Source: Rhizomys pruinosus
Taxonomy: Eukaryota; Chordata; Mammalia; Rodentia; Spalacidae
Direction: 5' to 3'
Assembly (NCBI GenBank): GCA_009823505.1
Contig: VZQC01005577.1
Location: 512,407 to 576,406, forward strand
DNA length: 64,000 bases
In this document: in pieces, positions 1 through 10,714 of the stretch
Layout: every line of letters starts with the position of its first letter
How positions within the stretch are numbered: position 1 is the first letter of the stretch
Notes under the pieces: generated by a model
Told to the model about the DNA's origin: nothing
Database searches by the model: none
Seen by the model: only the letters and a program-made list of their open reading frames with translations
Position numbers and translations under genes: made by a program

Positions 1-540
1 CACTCTAAAGCCAAGAGATTTCTGGGCCAAGTGAACAAGGCTTCTGGGCCCTGTCCCCTCCTTGCTACTGGTCTCTATCTAGCCTCTGTCCCTGGCTGCC
101 AGAGGACAAAGCCTCTCCTCCCCACCAGCAGCCTGGTAAGCTGCACATCTGAACAACCAGCTGGGAGCACTGTCTCCAGGGCGCCTGGGAGGAGAGCTAG
201 GACCTGGAGCTGCCCTTCCCCACCCTGGACATGCCCCTAGACCCACCGTGGCAACCCAGCTGCACCAGGGGCCACTGCCCAGCCAATGGGTTGCCTGGAA
301 ACAAGGCTGAAGGTAGGCAGGGCCCGTCCACAGATGTCTTCTTCTCTTCTTCTCTTACCACCAGAAGACACAACCTATTAGTTGGGGTGGGGAAGCCTGT
401 CATACTCTGGCCTTGGTTTCTCACTGTGTGACAAGCAACATATAGATGAGCTTTCTGGACCTTTCTGAGCCTAGCATTGATGCCCTGGGTTCAGAAGAGA
501 AGCCAGAGACCAGCAAGGAGTTTAGCACAGAAGGTCTTAG
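1..540. other. unannotated unique sequence
   Basis: No gene, tRNA or recognisable transposon is visible. Open frames here are short, overlap on both strands and match no family I know. Composition is ordinary for mammalian non-coding DNA. Confidence 0.5.
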
Positions 541-700
541 TTTGTGACTGAGTTCTGTCATGAGTGTTGGAAAGCCCTTCTGCCTCAGTTTCCCTACCTC
601 CACCTGATATGGCACATGACTATAATTCTGCTTGTAGAGTGTAAATGTATATGTCAGCATTGATATTAAAATGTCTGGTACATAGTAAACACCCAGGAAG
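541..700 (+). mobile_element. MIR-like SINE remnant
   Basis: The 'tgcctcagtttccctacctc' stretch, followed by 'tctggtacatagtaaacacc', follows the order of an old MIR element in sense orientation. It is strongly diverged. The call rests on recalled consensus; no alignment was made. Confidence 0.5.
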
Positions 701-1422
701 AGTGTGTGATTGTTCTCTTTTATTCCAGATCATTCCAGACAGCCTCACCCTCCGCTGACCCATCTATAGTTATTTATTAAGCATCAATATTCTGCCAAGG
801 CTTGTTCCAAACCCTAGGAATGCAAATGAATACCAAAAGGATCCTTAAACTGTGTGCAACACTTCAAGGACGGGGAGAGAGCCCTGGACAGTATCGGCAG
901 GAAAGCCAGGGGTCAACTGGAGAGGACAAAGGCAGAGAGGCTAGGAGATCAGCCTGATGGGGCACAGGCAATGGGGGAGGATGACTCAGCACCTCTGTTC
1001 CCTTCCTGCCCTTTCTCCCAGGCTCAGGTACTGTTGCCGACCTCCTCAACCTCAGCCCTGTAGGGAGCAAGGCATGAACTGAAGAAGTAGCTGCATGCAT
1101 AGGCCAGAGTCACTCTGTGACTCTCAGAGCTGGCCCCAAAGGGGACTGACTCCCAGGCAGGCCAATCAAGCACTGATGCCACCGTAATAAGTGGCATGCT
1201 GCCTAAGAGAGTCCCAGTACCATGGACAGCACCCGTGGGCAGTGTGCCTGCCAGGCTGGCTACCTGTACCAAGAAATGCCATGCCCAGTCTGCATTGGCA
1301 TGCCTTGCATTCCAGATCAGAGGCTAAGATGTGGAGGGAACTTGGAGATTGTGTGCTGGCTAGCTAGCCACTAGCAGCATCTCTAGGAGGGGGTCAGTCA
1401 ATGTTCCTTAGCCATGTGCGCT
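701..1422. other. unannotated unique sequence
   Basis: Single-copy-looking DNA with no supported gene. Possible MIR or L2 debris occurs around 760-830, too weak to call separately. Confidence 0.45.
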
Positions 1423-1473
1423 TGTGTGTGTGTGCGTGTGTGTGTGTGTGTGTATGTGTGTGTGTGTGTGTGT
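1423..1473 (+). repeat. (TG)n microsatellite
   Basis: A TG dinucleotide run of about 50 bp with a few interruptions (CG, TA). It sits at the 3' tail of the adjacent minus-strand SINE, the usual place for such tracts in rodent B4 elements. Confidence 0.9.
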
Positions 1474-1742
1474 ATACATACATAAGTACACATGTATGGA
1501 GTTGTCATGCACGTGTGTACACTCATATACGGGGGCTAGAGGACATTCTCAGGTATTGTTCTTCAGGAGCTGTGCAACTTGGTCTGGAGCTCCCGTCGAT
1601 CAACCTGACTCCGCCCCTCCCCCCCAGCATTGGTATTATAAGCATACATCATCATGATTGGTTTTCATGTGTGTTTGCATATCAAATTCATGCCTAATGC
1701 TTGTGCAGCAAGCATTTTACTGACTGACCTGTCTCACTAGGA
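1474..1742 (-). mobile_element. B4-like SINE, minus strand, diverged
   Basis: The plus strand ends in 'gcttgtgcagcaagcatttt' and a diverged 'gagccatctc'-like head, the reverse of a B4 5' region. The TG tract at the left is its tail. The middle is strongly diverged. Confidence 0.6.
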
Positions 1743-2523
1743 CCTCATGTCACAGCCCTCTTCTTTGGAGGTATAGAAAGTTATGAATTCCTCCATAAGC
1801 TGGAGCTTCTGTGCACAGGAAATAAGCCCACAGAGTGTCTACAGGCCCAGAGCACCCTCTTCTCCTGGGCGTGCACACCAGGAGAAGTCTAATGAGGCTG
1901 TGAGGATCAGCAAGAGCAACATGTGCAGAGCAGAGGAGTAACTGAGGGGCAGCCAGGGGCCCAGGACAGGGTGGAGGAACTGATGCCTTTGCCCCAGATT
2001 TCTGTAGAACATGAAGCTGTGTCTGGAGGCTGAGCCACTGAAGTCTTATCCCAGCCCTCCTCCTCCACCGCCTGAAGCCAGATGTGCCCCCATTCCTTTT
2101 ATTATTCTTTTTAAAAATCTTCTTCTTTTAACCTGACCTTGAGTTCTACTTCGCTAGAGGGAATAGGAGTAGGGTTCTGAATAGCAGTAGGGATGGGGTG
2201 AACCTCAGTTGAGGGGTAGCTTCCCCCAGGAGGAACCGGGATTGGGGCTCAGCCACACCTGGTTCCCCATAGGCTCCCAGATTCATTTTCACCAGGGCTC
2301 TGCATAGAAGGAGTTTGGAATAAAGTTCCATATAGAATTGGCACTCAACTTAGAAGTTAAAGAAAGACAAGAATGGGGATTAGTGACACAGGGACCCCCA
2401 GTTTATAACTGGGGTGCAAGCCTCCTCACTTACAGCAGCCAGTTACAAGGCTGAGTGCCCAGTTTGTTGCTTCTTCCTTGCAGTCCAGAAGCAAGCAGGA
2501 AGGGAGAGAGCAAAGGAGGGGAG
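1743..2523. other. unannotated unique sequence
   Basis: No gene or family recognised. A T-rich patch at 2097-2130 is the only compositional irregularity. Confidence 0.45.
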
Positions 2524-2668
2524 GAGTGCTCCCTCCTGTTAGTTAGACAGGGGAGTGCTCCCTCCTGTTAGTTAGACAGGGGAGTGCTCCCTCCTGTTAG
2601 TTAGACAGAGGAGTGCTCCCTCCTGTTAGTTAGACAGAGGAGTGCTCCCTCCTGTTAGTTAGACAGAG
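2524..2668 (+). repeat. 29-bp minisatellite, 5 copies
   Basis: Five head-to-tail copies of a 29-bp unit beginning 'gagtgctccctcctgttagt'. They differ almost only at the unit junction (cagggg in the first copies, cagagg in the last), so amplification is recent. Sharp edges on both sides. Confidence 0.95.
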
Positions 2669-2814
2669 GTCCTGGGACGGACAGGCATCATCGGAGCTTA
2701 CTCATTCATTGTCCATCAGCATCAAGTACAACAAACTATCATCCAAGTTCAGTCCATACATCTCAATAGGCAAAACGGTTTGCAAAGACAGCTTGGAGAG
2801 TTTGCAGACTTCAT
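2669..2814. other. unannotated unique sequence
   Basis: Short single-copy spacer between the minisatellite and a MIR remnant. Nothing recognised. Confidence 0.4.
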
Positions 2815-2975
2815 CTTATTTAATCTGTACTTCACTGTGCTCAGACAACTCTCTCTGTCCCATCTGGCTGATGAGGACACTCAAGTTCTGAGAGGGTCAT
2901 TTCATCTTTCAAAGTCACAGAGCCCATGAGTGGCAGAGTTGGGACTCACTCTGAGTTGCCTGGTCCTGAAGCCTA
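2815..2975 (-). mobile_element. MIR-like SINE remnant
   Basis: The order 'ctgatgaggacactcaagtt', 'aaagtcacagagcc', 'gtggcagagttgggactc' matches the reverse complement of MIR. Ancient and diverged. Confidence 0.6.
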
Positions 2976-5120
2976 TATTCTTCCTTCTAACCTGGCCACT
3001 CAGAGGCAGAGGGAGCTGGGGGAAGAGAGCACGGAGGTTGGGCCAGCATTCCTCAGGAAGCAGCCCTGCATCTCAGCCCTCTGCTGGCCCATCTGGGCAC
3101 CTGTGGCGCCAGCCTGGTTGTTCCAGCCTGGTTCCTGGAACAAGGCTCTGAGTCAGTGCCACTTCCCAGGCTCTGCAAATGAATGTTTACAAGGAAATGG
3201 AATTCTCCAAAGATGGTTTCCGCAAAGCTGACCTTAAGGTTTGCTTCTAAAGGGTACTGTGTCTGGGTTACCTGTGGGTAGCTGGGGTGTAGTATTAGAA
3301 ACACAAGTTCCTAAGAGGGAGGAGACGGTGCAGGCCCCCTAGTGAGGCCCACTGGGGATGGGAAAAAAAGCAAGAAAGAGGTCAGCCTGTCCTGTGTCCC
3401 TTCACCCCCATGTTCCCCAGAAGCCATCAGGCCCCATGACACAGTGTAAGCAGTGTGCAAGTTGTGGCTCAAGATTTGAACCCAGATCACCTGACCCTAA
3501 CCTGTGGTTCTTCTGCCACACTCCACAGCCTGAGGCTTCTATGTCCCCGTGGAGTGTGTTAGCAGTCTCAACGGCCAGGCCTTAGACCTGTCTGTCCTCT
3601 TCGAGGCAGTAGACATGACCTCCTACAATTCCTCAGATTGGACCCTGGAAATAGCCTCCAGCTACAGCCAAACTCCCACCACTTCCTGGAAACCTCTATC
3701 TGGATAAGAAGTCTGTCCTTGGGAGTCAAAACTTCCTGTGCCCTGTCACCCAGGGAACCAGGAAAGAGCCTACGACAGTATCAGCGGCCCTCTGTATCAA
3801 CTTTCCTTGCATGTGGCAGGCAAGGACACAGACAAGCTTGTCACTCTGTAGAAGGTGGAGATGATGGCAGGCATACCTAGCCACCTTCTCCCTGGGGAGC
3901 ACTTTCTCACAGACTCTGGGCTACTGAAGAGGTTCAGGCCCTTAATTCCAGTACCACTTGTGAATGTGGGCAAGGGAACAAGTAAGTGAACATCTCCTGA
4001 TCCCATGAGTATTTATTTTACAGACTCGGCATAGCTTAGGACAACACCATGGATATAAAAGCTGAAGCTCAGGGACCTGGTGGGTTCATCACTGTGATAA
4101 GTCATGTAACGCATACCGTCTCAGGCAACCTCTGTTAAATGAAAGACCCATAGGTCACTGTCCTAGTACAGATCATGACACCCCAGTCACAGCCATTGAG
4201 CAGCACAGCCGGGATGCATACATCCAAGGTCAGTGGCCCCAGTGCTCTTCCTTAGTGACCAGGTACCGCACCATTTGAGAGTTGGTAAGGCCCAACTCTG
4301 CAAACCAGGTGCCTGGGAGCTACAAGCAGGCTGCCTGGAGCAGGGTGGAGAGAGCTGTCAGCTTCCACCTGCGTGGGCTTGATGCTTGTGCAGGCTTCCG
4401 CTCCCATTCAGGGGTGATTGAAGGCACCGGAGGGAAGCCGTGCGTCTTCTGGGATTATGTCGATTATTTGCTGGATAATGACTCTGTCTATTCTTAAGCA
4501 GAGGCTGGTGCAGGTGCTTCCTCCTTCCGACCCCAGTGCTCCACGGAGGCCTGCTTTCTGCCAGCAACCTTCTAAGTAGAATAGCAGGAGACTGTTGCTT
4601 AGGCTCAGCAGGTTCACAAAGCTGGTGGCCAGGGGCTCATCCTCTCCCTAGCACAGCCGGAACTCTGCTGGAAACCAGGCGCCCTGGACGGTGAGCTGCC
4701 TGGAGAACTTTGGGCTAACCAGGACCCCACCGTGTTGTGTCAGCTGTCAAGGCAGTGAGTTCTCAAGTTCACCCTGTAATGGGAGGGACTCAAGAGACAA
4801 AGAACTCAAGCTGCGGTCCCAGTTCAGCACACCATGCTGAATCTCCCTGGGGGAGTCATTACCTACCCTGGGCCAAAGGAAGAAACCCTATCTCTGGTCA
4901 TTCTGCTCTTACTCTTCGGACCCCAGCAGAGCTGGGGACCCCCCTTCCGTTTGCCTGTGTCAATTCAGCCACGTCATACAACATCTCTGCCATTTGTTCT
5001 TATGGCCAATGACTCATGTCTCTGTTTATGATGCTACACTGTGGTAAAGATCTACCCTAACGTAGAAACTTCCTTTGCCATCACAAGTGGGGTCCCAGGT
5101 TTGACGGTGGGTTTCCAACC
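2976..5120. other. mostly unique sequence with MIR fragments
   Basis: No coding gene supported. MIR-core-like pieces are visible near 3430-3515 (minus, 'caagatttgaacccagatca') and near 3955-4020. The block at 4400-4500, with 'gattatgtcgattatttgct', is AT-rich and repeat-free and could be a conserved element; no alignment supports this. Confidence 0.45.
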
Positions 5121-5225
5121 GTGTGTGTGTGTGTGTGTGCATGTGTGTGTGTGTGCATGTGTGTGTGTATGTGTGTGTGAAGTGAAATTTTATATCTATA
5201 TCTATATTTAATTTGTATCTCTCTC

Positions 5226-5271
<46 letters not shown>
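5121..5271 (+). repeat. compound (TG)n and (GATA)n microsatellite
   Basis: TG runs with CA interruptions at 5121-5178, then an AT-rich linker, then a nearly pure run of 11 GATA tetramers at about 5227-5271 that directly abuts a B2 SINE. Confidence 0.95.
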
Positions 5272-5275
5272 TGCA

Positions 5276-5510
5276 GTGCTGAAGAGATGGCTCAGCAGTT
5301 AAGAGCCCTGACTGCACTTGCAGAAGACCCAAGTTCGATTTCCAGCACCCACATGGTGGCTAATAACTGTCAGTAACTCCACTTCCAGGGGAATTTGATG
5401 CTCTCTTCTTCTGACCTCTGTGAGCATTGCACAACATGGGTGCACTTACACACATACAGACAATACACTCGTACACAGAAAAACAAAAATAATAAATAAA
5501 ATATTTTTTA
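5276..5510 (+). mobile_element. B2 SINE
   Basis: The head 'gaagagatggctcagcagtt' (A box), the B box in 'agttcgatttccagcaccca', the body 'cttctgacctctgtgagc' and an A/T-rich tail with AATAAA are all present, so the element is near full length. Confidence 0.9.
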
Positions 5511-5868
5511 AATAATTCTATATATCTCCTCTATTTCCCCCACAGCCCCACCTCTCTATTCTCAGGTGCCCCTTCTCTATTCTCCAGGCTCAGCCCCTTC
5601 TCTCCCCAGACCCTGGGTACCAGGCTGGGCCAAAGGCTCTTAAAGCCACACCCTTCCTTGCCCTCCATGGAAATTTTAGAGCTGGGCACAGGAAGAGTTG
5701 AGGAGGATGCTTAGAGATTGCCCAGACATGCTGAAGTTCTGATGGGTACTTGGCCCTCAGAAGAAACCCGTGTCCAGAGTCCTCGGGGCAGGCTGGCTGA
5801 GCAGGGAAGCAAGCCTGCAGGTAACTCTGCCGGCCAACCAGGCAGAGGTACAAGCTCAGCACTGCCCA

Positions 5869-5870
<2 letters not shown>
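5511..5870. other. unique, pyrimidine-rich start
   Basis: A C/T-rich stretch at 5525-5605 contains a short local duplication of 'ccttctctattctc'-like text. The rest is single-copy with no gene. Confidence 0.45.

Positions 5871-5903
<33 letters not shown>
5871..5903 (+). repeat. (CTG)11 trinucleotide repeat
   Basis: Eleven uninterrupted TGC/CTG units, then 'cgctgctc'. In different frames this gives runs of Cys, Ala or Leu, or Gln on the other strand, but no surrounding exon is supported. Confidence 0.95.
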
Positions 5904-5904
<1 letters not shown>

Positions 5905-6244
5905 GCTGCTCAGCCTCCACTGTACCTTCCCACAGGCAGGGCCGAAGGCAGGGGTGTCTCTTTGCAGAGGTGGGTAAGGAGCAGGGAGGTCATTCGCTCA
6001 GCCTAGGTGCTTTGGGGAGAAGGCAGCAGCAAGACTAAAATGAAGAGACCAAAAAGGTTCTCAGCATCCCTTGAAAATTTTCTAGCTGGAAGGGCTTGTG
6101 AACTAGTCTGTTCTGGTCAGGAAGCAGGTTCAGCAGCATGGGCTGCCTTTGTACGGCAAGGGCGCTGTTAGTGAATGGAGTATCATAGACAGATGTGTTT
6201 TCTTGTGGTACTTTATTCATGTATAAGGAATAAGAACCCCTACA
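5904..6244. other. unannotated unique sequence
   Basis: Nothing recognised. No open frame extends meaningfully beyond the triplet repeat. Confidence 0.4.
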
Positions 6245-6389
6245 GGGCTGGAGAGATGGCTCAGTGATTAAGAGCACTTGCTACTCTTTCAGAGGACCAG
6301 AGTTTAGTTGCCAGCACCCACAGTGGGAAGCTCACAACCATCTCTAACTCCAGTTCCACGGGATCTGACACCTTCTTTTGGCCACTGTA

Positions 6390-6431
<42 letters not shown>

Positions 6432-6450
6432 AATTTAAAATCTTAAAAGA
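6245..6450 (+). mobile_element. B2 SINE with (CA)n tail
   Basis: The B2 head 'gggctggagagatggctcag' is near canonical, followed by the 'ccagcaccca' region. The element ends in about 20 CA units (6391-6429) and an A-rich tail. Confidence 0.9.
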
Positions 6451-7150
6451 ATAAGGGCTCTAAAGAATGACTTTGGAGGTGGGTTGGAAGAGAGGGTTAC
6501 TGATGGAGCCAGTCTAGAAAGCCTTGGGAGATGCACCCCCTTCCCAGCTGCTCCCAGAGCTGGGCTGGGTCCCACTTGGGAACATCCCAGAGAGAGTGTC
6601 TCCCCATTTCTTCCACAAGGAACTTGCTGCAGGAAGCTCCACACAGCAGGACCTGAACATGCCAGAGAGCTAAAGGAATGGAGCAGTGACCCAAGCCCCA
6701 GAGCTTCTGGGAGTCAGGTCCCCAAAGACTAAGTTGCTAGAGGGTATGCAAGTCTCTTTACTCCCTGGCAAGTCTCCTTGGCTTCAAAGAAAAAAGGCTT
6801 AAGCAGGCTTGGGCACCAAAAGCAGACATCAAAAGCCTCCTGCCCACTGCCAGCCAGATGTTGAAAGTGCAAATGAAGCTGAAATGTGGGATTCAATTTC
6901 CCTGGAAATATACCTGTCAGCCCGGAAGCGAAAGATTAGACTTTAAAGGGCTCTTCTGGCCTACCTACCTCACATGCCTACCTCCTCCAGACCTGGGCCA
7001 GGACTCCCCAGCCCTCCCCTGTCTACTGAAAGGGCTTCATCCTTGGGCTGGCTGCCTGCTTGGGGCCCAGGACAGGTAGGCGGAACGTCCTCACAGATAG
7101 TAGAGGAGCAGAAAGATGGCCTAAGCTCAGCTATAGGAAACAAACTAAGA
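6451..7150. other. unannotated unique sequence
   Basis: No gene or transposon recognised. Short frames on both strands overlap each other and look random. Confidence 0.4.
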
Positions 7151-7397
7151 GGGGCTGGAGAAATAACTCAGCCTTGCAAGCCTGAGGACCTGAGTTAGAG
7201 CCCCAGAACTCATTAAAGAAATGCCCAGCATCTTGGTGCACACTTATAATCCCAGTTCTGGGAAGGCAGAAGCAGGCAGATCCCTGGGGCTCACTGGCCA
7301 GTCAGTCTAACCTAGTTGATGAGTTCTGGGTCAGCAACTCTCTCAAAAGCAAGTGGATAGTCCTCCTGAGACACAACACCTGAGATTGTCCTCTGGC

Positions 7398-7440
<43 letters not shown>
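7151..7440 (+). mobile_element. B4 SINE with (CA)n tail
   Basis: The head 'ggggctggagaaataactca' leads into a B1-like centre ('cataatcccagttct'-type text, 'ggcagatccctgggg') and then 'gtcctctggcctg', before 20 CA units at 7401-7440. This is the ID/B1 composite architecture of B4. Confidence 0.8.
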
Positions 7441-7442
<2 letters not shown>

Positions 7443-8796
7443 TAGAAAGTAAACTAGGGATGTTTTGCCTCTTCCCGGGGACAATAGGGAAAGGAGGACA
7501 CAGGCCCTGCTGTCTGCTGTCCAGCCAGCTTTTCCAACATCTAATAAGCAGCAGAACCCCGCAGAGCTGGGCACCAGCCTGGGCCACATTGCGTAAGGAC
7601 ACAGCCTTGGAATTCAGGCCCCACGTCTTCTTCTTCTACTACCTGCCCATCCTCTCCTCAGTCTCAACCTGGATGGGGCCTGCCCTGTCTACCACTACCC
7701 ACAAGCTCCTGTATATCAGCAGTTCTGGCAGTGTGTTCCGGAAGGCCTGGTTCTTAAGGAAGAAACTGTGCAGTACAGCCTGACAGCACAGAAGAAGCAA
7801 GATGGGTGGGCACTAACAAATACTCCCCTGTATGAAGTACAGGATGAGACAGGCAAGGGTCAGTTCCTGCCCTGAGGGGGTCCCAGATCCCAATCACACA
7901 GCCACCAGGCATTCTGAGTCCTCAGGACTGAGTACATCTGTCTGAGCCCAGTGCACACACAGACGAGCAGGCGCCTGTGGGTAGCAGGCGGCCGGCCGTG
8001 GGTAGCAGGCCTCCACCCCAGAGGAGGGAGTGTTTGGCCCTACAAAGGAGCCTGCTGGGGCAGAATAAGCATCCAGTGACTAGGCAAGAGGGTGAAAGCT
8101 CTGGGAGGTACAGGCTCCACTGAGGATGGAGTTTATTGGACCCAGGGTTAAAGAGACAGACAGCCAAGTTGCCAGTGGTTCTCTGCCTTCAGCTGGCACC
8201 ACCCGGAGGGCTAGCTGGAGCAGACTGCCAGGCTCCAGCCCAGCTCCTCATTCCTAGGATGGGGCCCAGCTGGTTCTGTGCTGAGTGCTAAGCTGGACTG
8301 TGCCTTTGAGAACCATGCTCATACAGGGCTGCAGCAAATTGGATTACCATTCCCAGCCCTCCAACCCCTCCTGGTAATAGAATTACCTGTCTGCTCCTTT
8401 TGCCATGTAACAACCTGCCTCTGCCACAAAGTCTGGGACACATGTTCCTAGGTTTGGCTACCGGACTTGCTCTGACCAGTGGAGAATCAGTGGCCTTGTG
8501 GGGAGCCTACTTTAGCCTGCTTTAGCTGGGCTTCTTTTTTTTTTTGGACTATACCCAGGAGTTTTATGTAAATTGGACATTCATAAAATATCAAGTTAAA
8601 TATGTAGAAGTTAAACATTCTGTAAAGCAGAAAGACAGAAAATAAAAGTGGCCTGGGCACTTTTGTGGTCCACTTGCTGGTGGAATCTGAACCCTAAACA
8701 TGGCATAGCCCGTGAACAGGAGGAGAGAGTATTTTAATAATTAAACATCATTTGCAACTTTCTGGGGCTCTCAGTTGTAAAACTTGTAAAACTGCT
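7441..8796. other. unannotated unique sequence upstream of the tRNA cluster
   Basis: No supported gene. 8530-8790 is AT-rich and may include an old unidentified repeat after a T11 run at 8533. 7960-8030 has a small internal duplication of 'gtgggtagcaggc'. Confidence 0.4.
8788..8791 (-). terminator. RNA polymerase III terminator of tRNA-Lys
   Basis: On the minus strand a TTTT run lies five bases beyond the discriminator base of the tRNA, the normal Pol III stop. A second TTTT lies a few bases further on (near 8779-8782) as a backup. Confidence 0.8.
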
Positions 8797-8869
8797 CGCC
8801 CAACGTGGGGCTCGAACCCACGACCCTGAGATTAAGAGTCTCATGCTCTACCGACTGAGCTAGCCGGGC
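8797..8869 (-). tRNA. tRNA-Lys (anticodon CTT)
   Basis: This is a complete 73-nt cytosolic lysine tRNA gene without intron, decoding AAG codons. Read on the minus strand, the acceptor arm GCCCGGC pairs with GTTGGGC, with two G-T pairs typical of this isoacceptor. The A box is TAGCTCAGTCGG. The anticodon loop is CTCTTAA, with CTT at 8834-8836 (as AAG on the plus strand). The T arm contains the B box GGTTCGAGCCC. The discriminator base is G; CCA is not encoded, as expected in eukaryotes. I see no mismatch in any stem and a TTTT terminator follows at once, so the gene looks functional. Transcription should be by RNA polymerase III from the internal A and B boxes. Its neighbours are two decayed tRNA-Pro copies on the opposite strand within about 0.9 kb. 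A tRNA-derived SINE is excluded by the intact cloverleaf and the absence of an A-rich tail. Confidence 0.97.
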
Positions 8870-9057
8870 AAGCCTATCACAATGTTTCCCCACGGGCTTC
8901 TTAGAATTACTACTTCCGCATTCTCACAATGGTGGCTGTTTCCTACAGGATGTGTTCTAGAACGTTGGGTTGGTGAACACCAGCGCCCCAAAGCCAAGGT
9001 GCCTCCAGGTCCGGTGGGCTGCACACCCCAGGGTCTGTTTGGGGAGCCGCAGGTGGG
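8870..9057. other. tRNA cluster spacer
   Basis: A short spacer with moderate CpG content on the 5' side of the tRNA-Lys gene. No separate feature recognised. Confidence 0.4.
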
Positions 9058-9141
9058 GCGATCAAGGTGATGGTACGCAAGGATGTCAGCGAGATCCCCG
9101 ATTAGGGCTCAAGAGTTCCAGGTCTAATCGTGGACGAGCCT
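9058..9141 (+). pseudogene. tRNA-Pro (AGG-type) pseudogene, 5' half degraded
   Basis: The 3' two-thirds follows tRNA-Pro: an anticodon loop TTAGGGC at 9102-9108 with AGG at 9104-9106, a T arm around 'ccaggtctaatcgtgg' and the acceptor end ACGAGCC at the right edge. The 5' third (about 9058-9090) aligns only loosely. The anticodon stem has at least two mispairs and the T stem and B box are damaged (GGTCTAATCG in place of GGTTCAAATCC). A TTTT run still follows shortly downstream. Assignment uses recalled tRNA-Pro consensus. I read it as a dead gene. Confidence 0.7.
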
Positions 9142-9723
9142 GCTTTTCCAAACTCAGAGCGGACGACAGCAGGGTGTCGCCGCAGGGACAAGCCAGGGAC
9201 ACCTTCCGCTCAGGATCCAGTAAGCTGCTGGATCTCTTGCGGCGTGCAACGGAGAGGTAGAGTCTGGAACTAGCAGCCTCCACCTAGCAGCCGCCGGCTG
9301 GGGAGGAAACAAACCCAGCTCCAGTTCGGACTTCTCACGGGCTCTCTGAGCTGCTCGGGTCTTCCGCGCCGAGCCCAGGCCAGGCCGATGAGGACTGCGA
9401 CAGGGACAGCAGCAAATTCTGTGTGCAATCCCGACTCTCCCCGGATGCTTGCGCTCCTGGGGACCTGCTGCGTAGGAGGCGGCTGTCCGCTGTTTCCTTC
9501 TGAGGGTGCTGGTTCCTGGTCACCCGCAGGGCTGGGCGGGGTCTGACTTCCCCAAGGCCTGTGGGAACTTTCTCCTCGAGCTTGTCTGGGCGGAGCCACC
9601 CCTTCCCTCAACTTCCTAGAATTTACTCTGAAGTGTCCCTGAGAATCAGTAATGACCTGCGGGCAGCCAGCAGAAACTAGACAGAGGCCTCCAAAGATCA
9701 AAGATTACCTCTCTAACTGTTGT
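9142..9723. other. CpG-rich tRNA-cluster spacer
   Basis: About 26 CpG dinucleotides fall between 9141 and 9560, well above the rest of the window, giving a small CpG-island-like patch. No exon, start site or other RNA is recognised. Unmethylated tRNA clusters often keep CpGs, which would explain it. Confidence 0.55.
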
Positions 9724-9795
9724 GGCTCATTGTTCTAAAGGTGTGGTTTTCACTTTGGGTGCGAGACGTCCCAGGTTCAAATCCTGGACGAGCCC
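9724..9795 (+). pseudogene. tRNA-Pro (TGG) gene-like sequence, probably decayed
   Basis: A 72-nt sequence with full tRNA-Pro layout: acceptor GGCTCAT and ACGAGCC, anticodon loop TTTGGGT with TGG at 9756-9758, a perfect T stem CCAGG/CCTGG and an intact B box GGTTCAAATCC. There are faults: an A-C mispair in the acceptor stem, another in the anticodon stem, and a damaged D arm and A box (TGTTCTAAAGGTGTG). I count about 11 differences from the recalled functional consensus, several of them CpG-decay changes. A T5 run follows about 7 nt downstream. It is most likely a pseudogene or low-activity copy. A functional tRNA is not excluded. Confidence 0.8.
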
Positions 9796-10714
9796 ACCCG
9801 CTTTTTGGCAAACAGCCTCGTTTTTCTGCAGAGTAAAACTCTGAAGCCTGGGATCTCTTGTACTTCTTCCGACCGCTATGAAACAGTACACTTTGGAGAG
9901 TCACTGATCCCAGAACAGCCTAGCACTCGGTGAAAGCTTCCTGAGAGTTGTCTAGCACTCCTGAAAAGCCAGGCCTGAGAAAAGTGTGGTTCAAAGACCA
10001 AAGACCTGGAGATTGTTTGTCATGCAGCGTTTTAGTAGCAAAAACCTGCCTGATACAACAGCTTTGCAAGACATGCTGAGAAACGGATCCCAGCAAGCAG
10101 GAGCTTGGTAGTTGAATGAGGCCAGGTGGGCGGCTGTTACCACCAGGGAGAAATCCGTAACCAGCTACGCTTGCAGCCTAAACACCAGAGATGAACTGTT
10201 CATGCAGCATGTGGGTGCCTTTGTAGCTCACGTTCCTGGAAGGACCGTCAGGGTGAAAGCCGATGAACACTCAGCTACCGTGGAGTCCCACCACCCCACC
10301 AGACTCAGGCCCTGTCAGGGTGCACCCCTGAACGACCTGCCTCCCCCCCCAGAGCGACATCTAAGAGCTATGGGGTGAAGAGGGTGCTGCAGGCTGAGAA
10401 GCAATTCATGTTGCTGTTCTCCAATCTGTTTGATTCTAAGTCAGCCGTAGAGGAGCTTCCCCCACAACTGGCGGCTCTTTTAATTTAATTGTGTGGTGCT
10501 GGGGTGGTTCCCCCTCCCCTAGCAAATACATCAAAATTGTCACATTGTAAATAAACAGCCCTCTTCCCCCACACGACACCCACCATTCCCCTCCCTGGCA
10601 AGCAGGCACAGCTGCGGCTGCTGACGGGAGGGAAGGAAGCCTCAAGGGGCTGGGTCCCCTTGCAGAGCAGGGAGCCATGAGAGTCTCCCAGCCAGCTGGG
10701 TCCCTGGAGAGGAT
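9796..10714. other. unannotated unique sequence
   Basis: No gene recognised. CpG content falls back to background past 9850. A C8 run occurs near 10345. Confidence 0.4.

Noticed and set aside
5718..6038. Protein with a poly-Cys or poly-Ala run
   Set aside because: It is the (CTG)11 repeat read in two frames; nothing around it resembles an exon.
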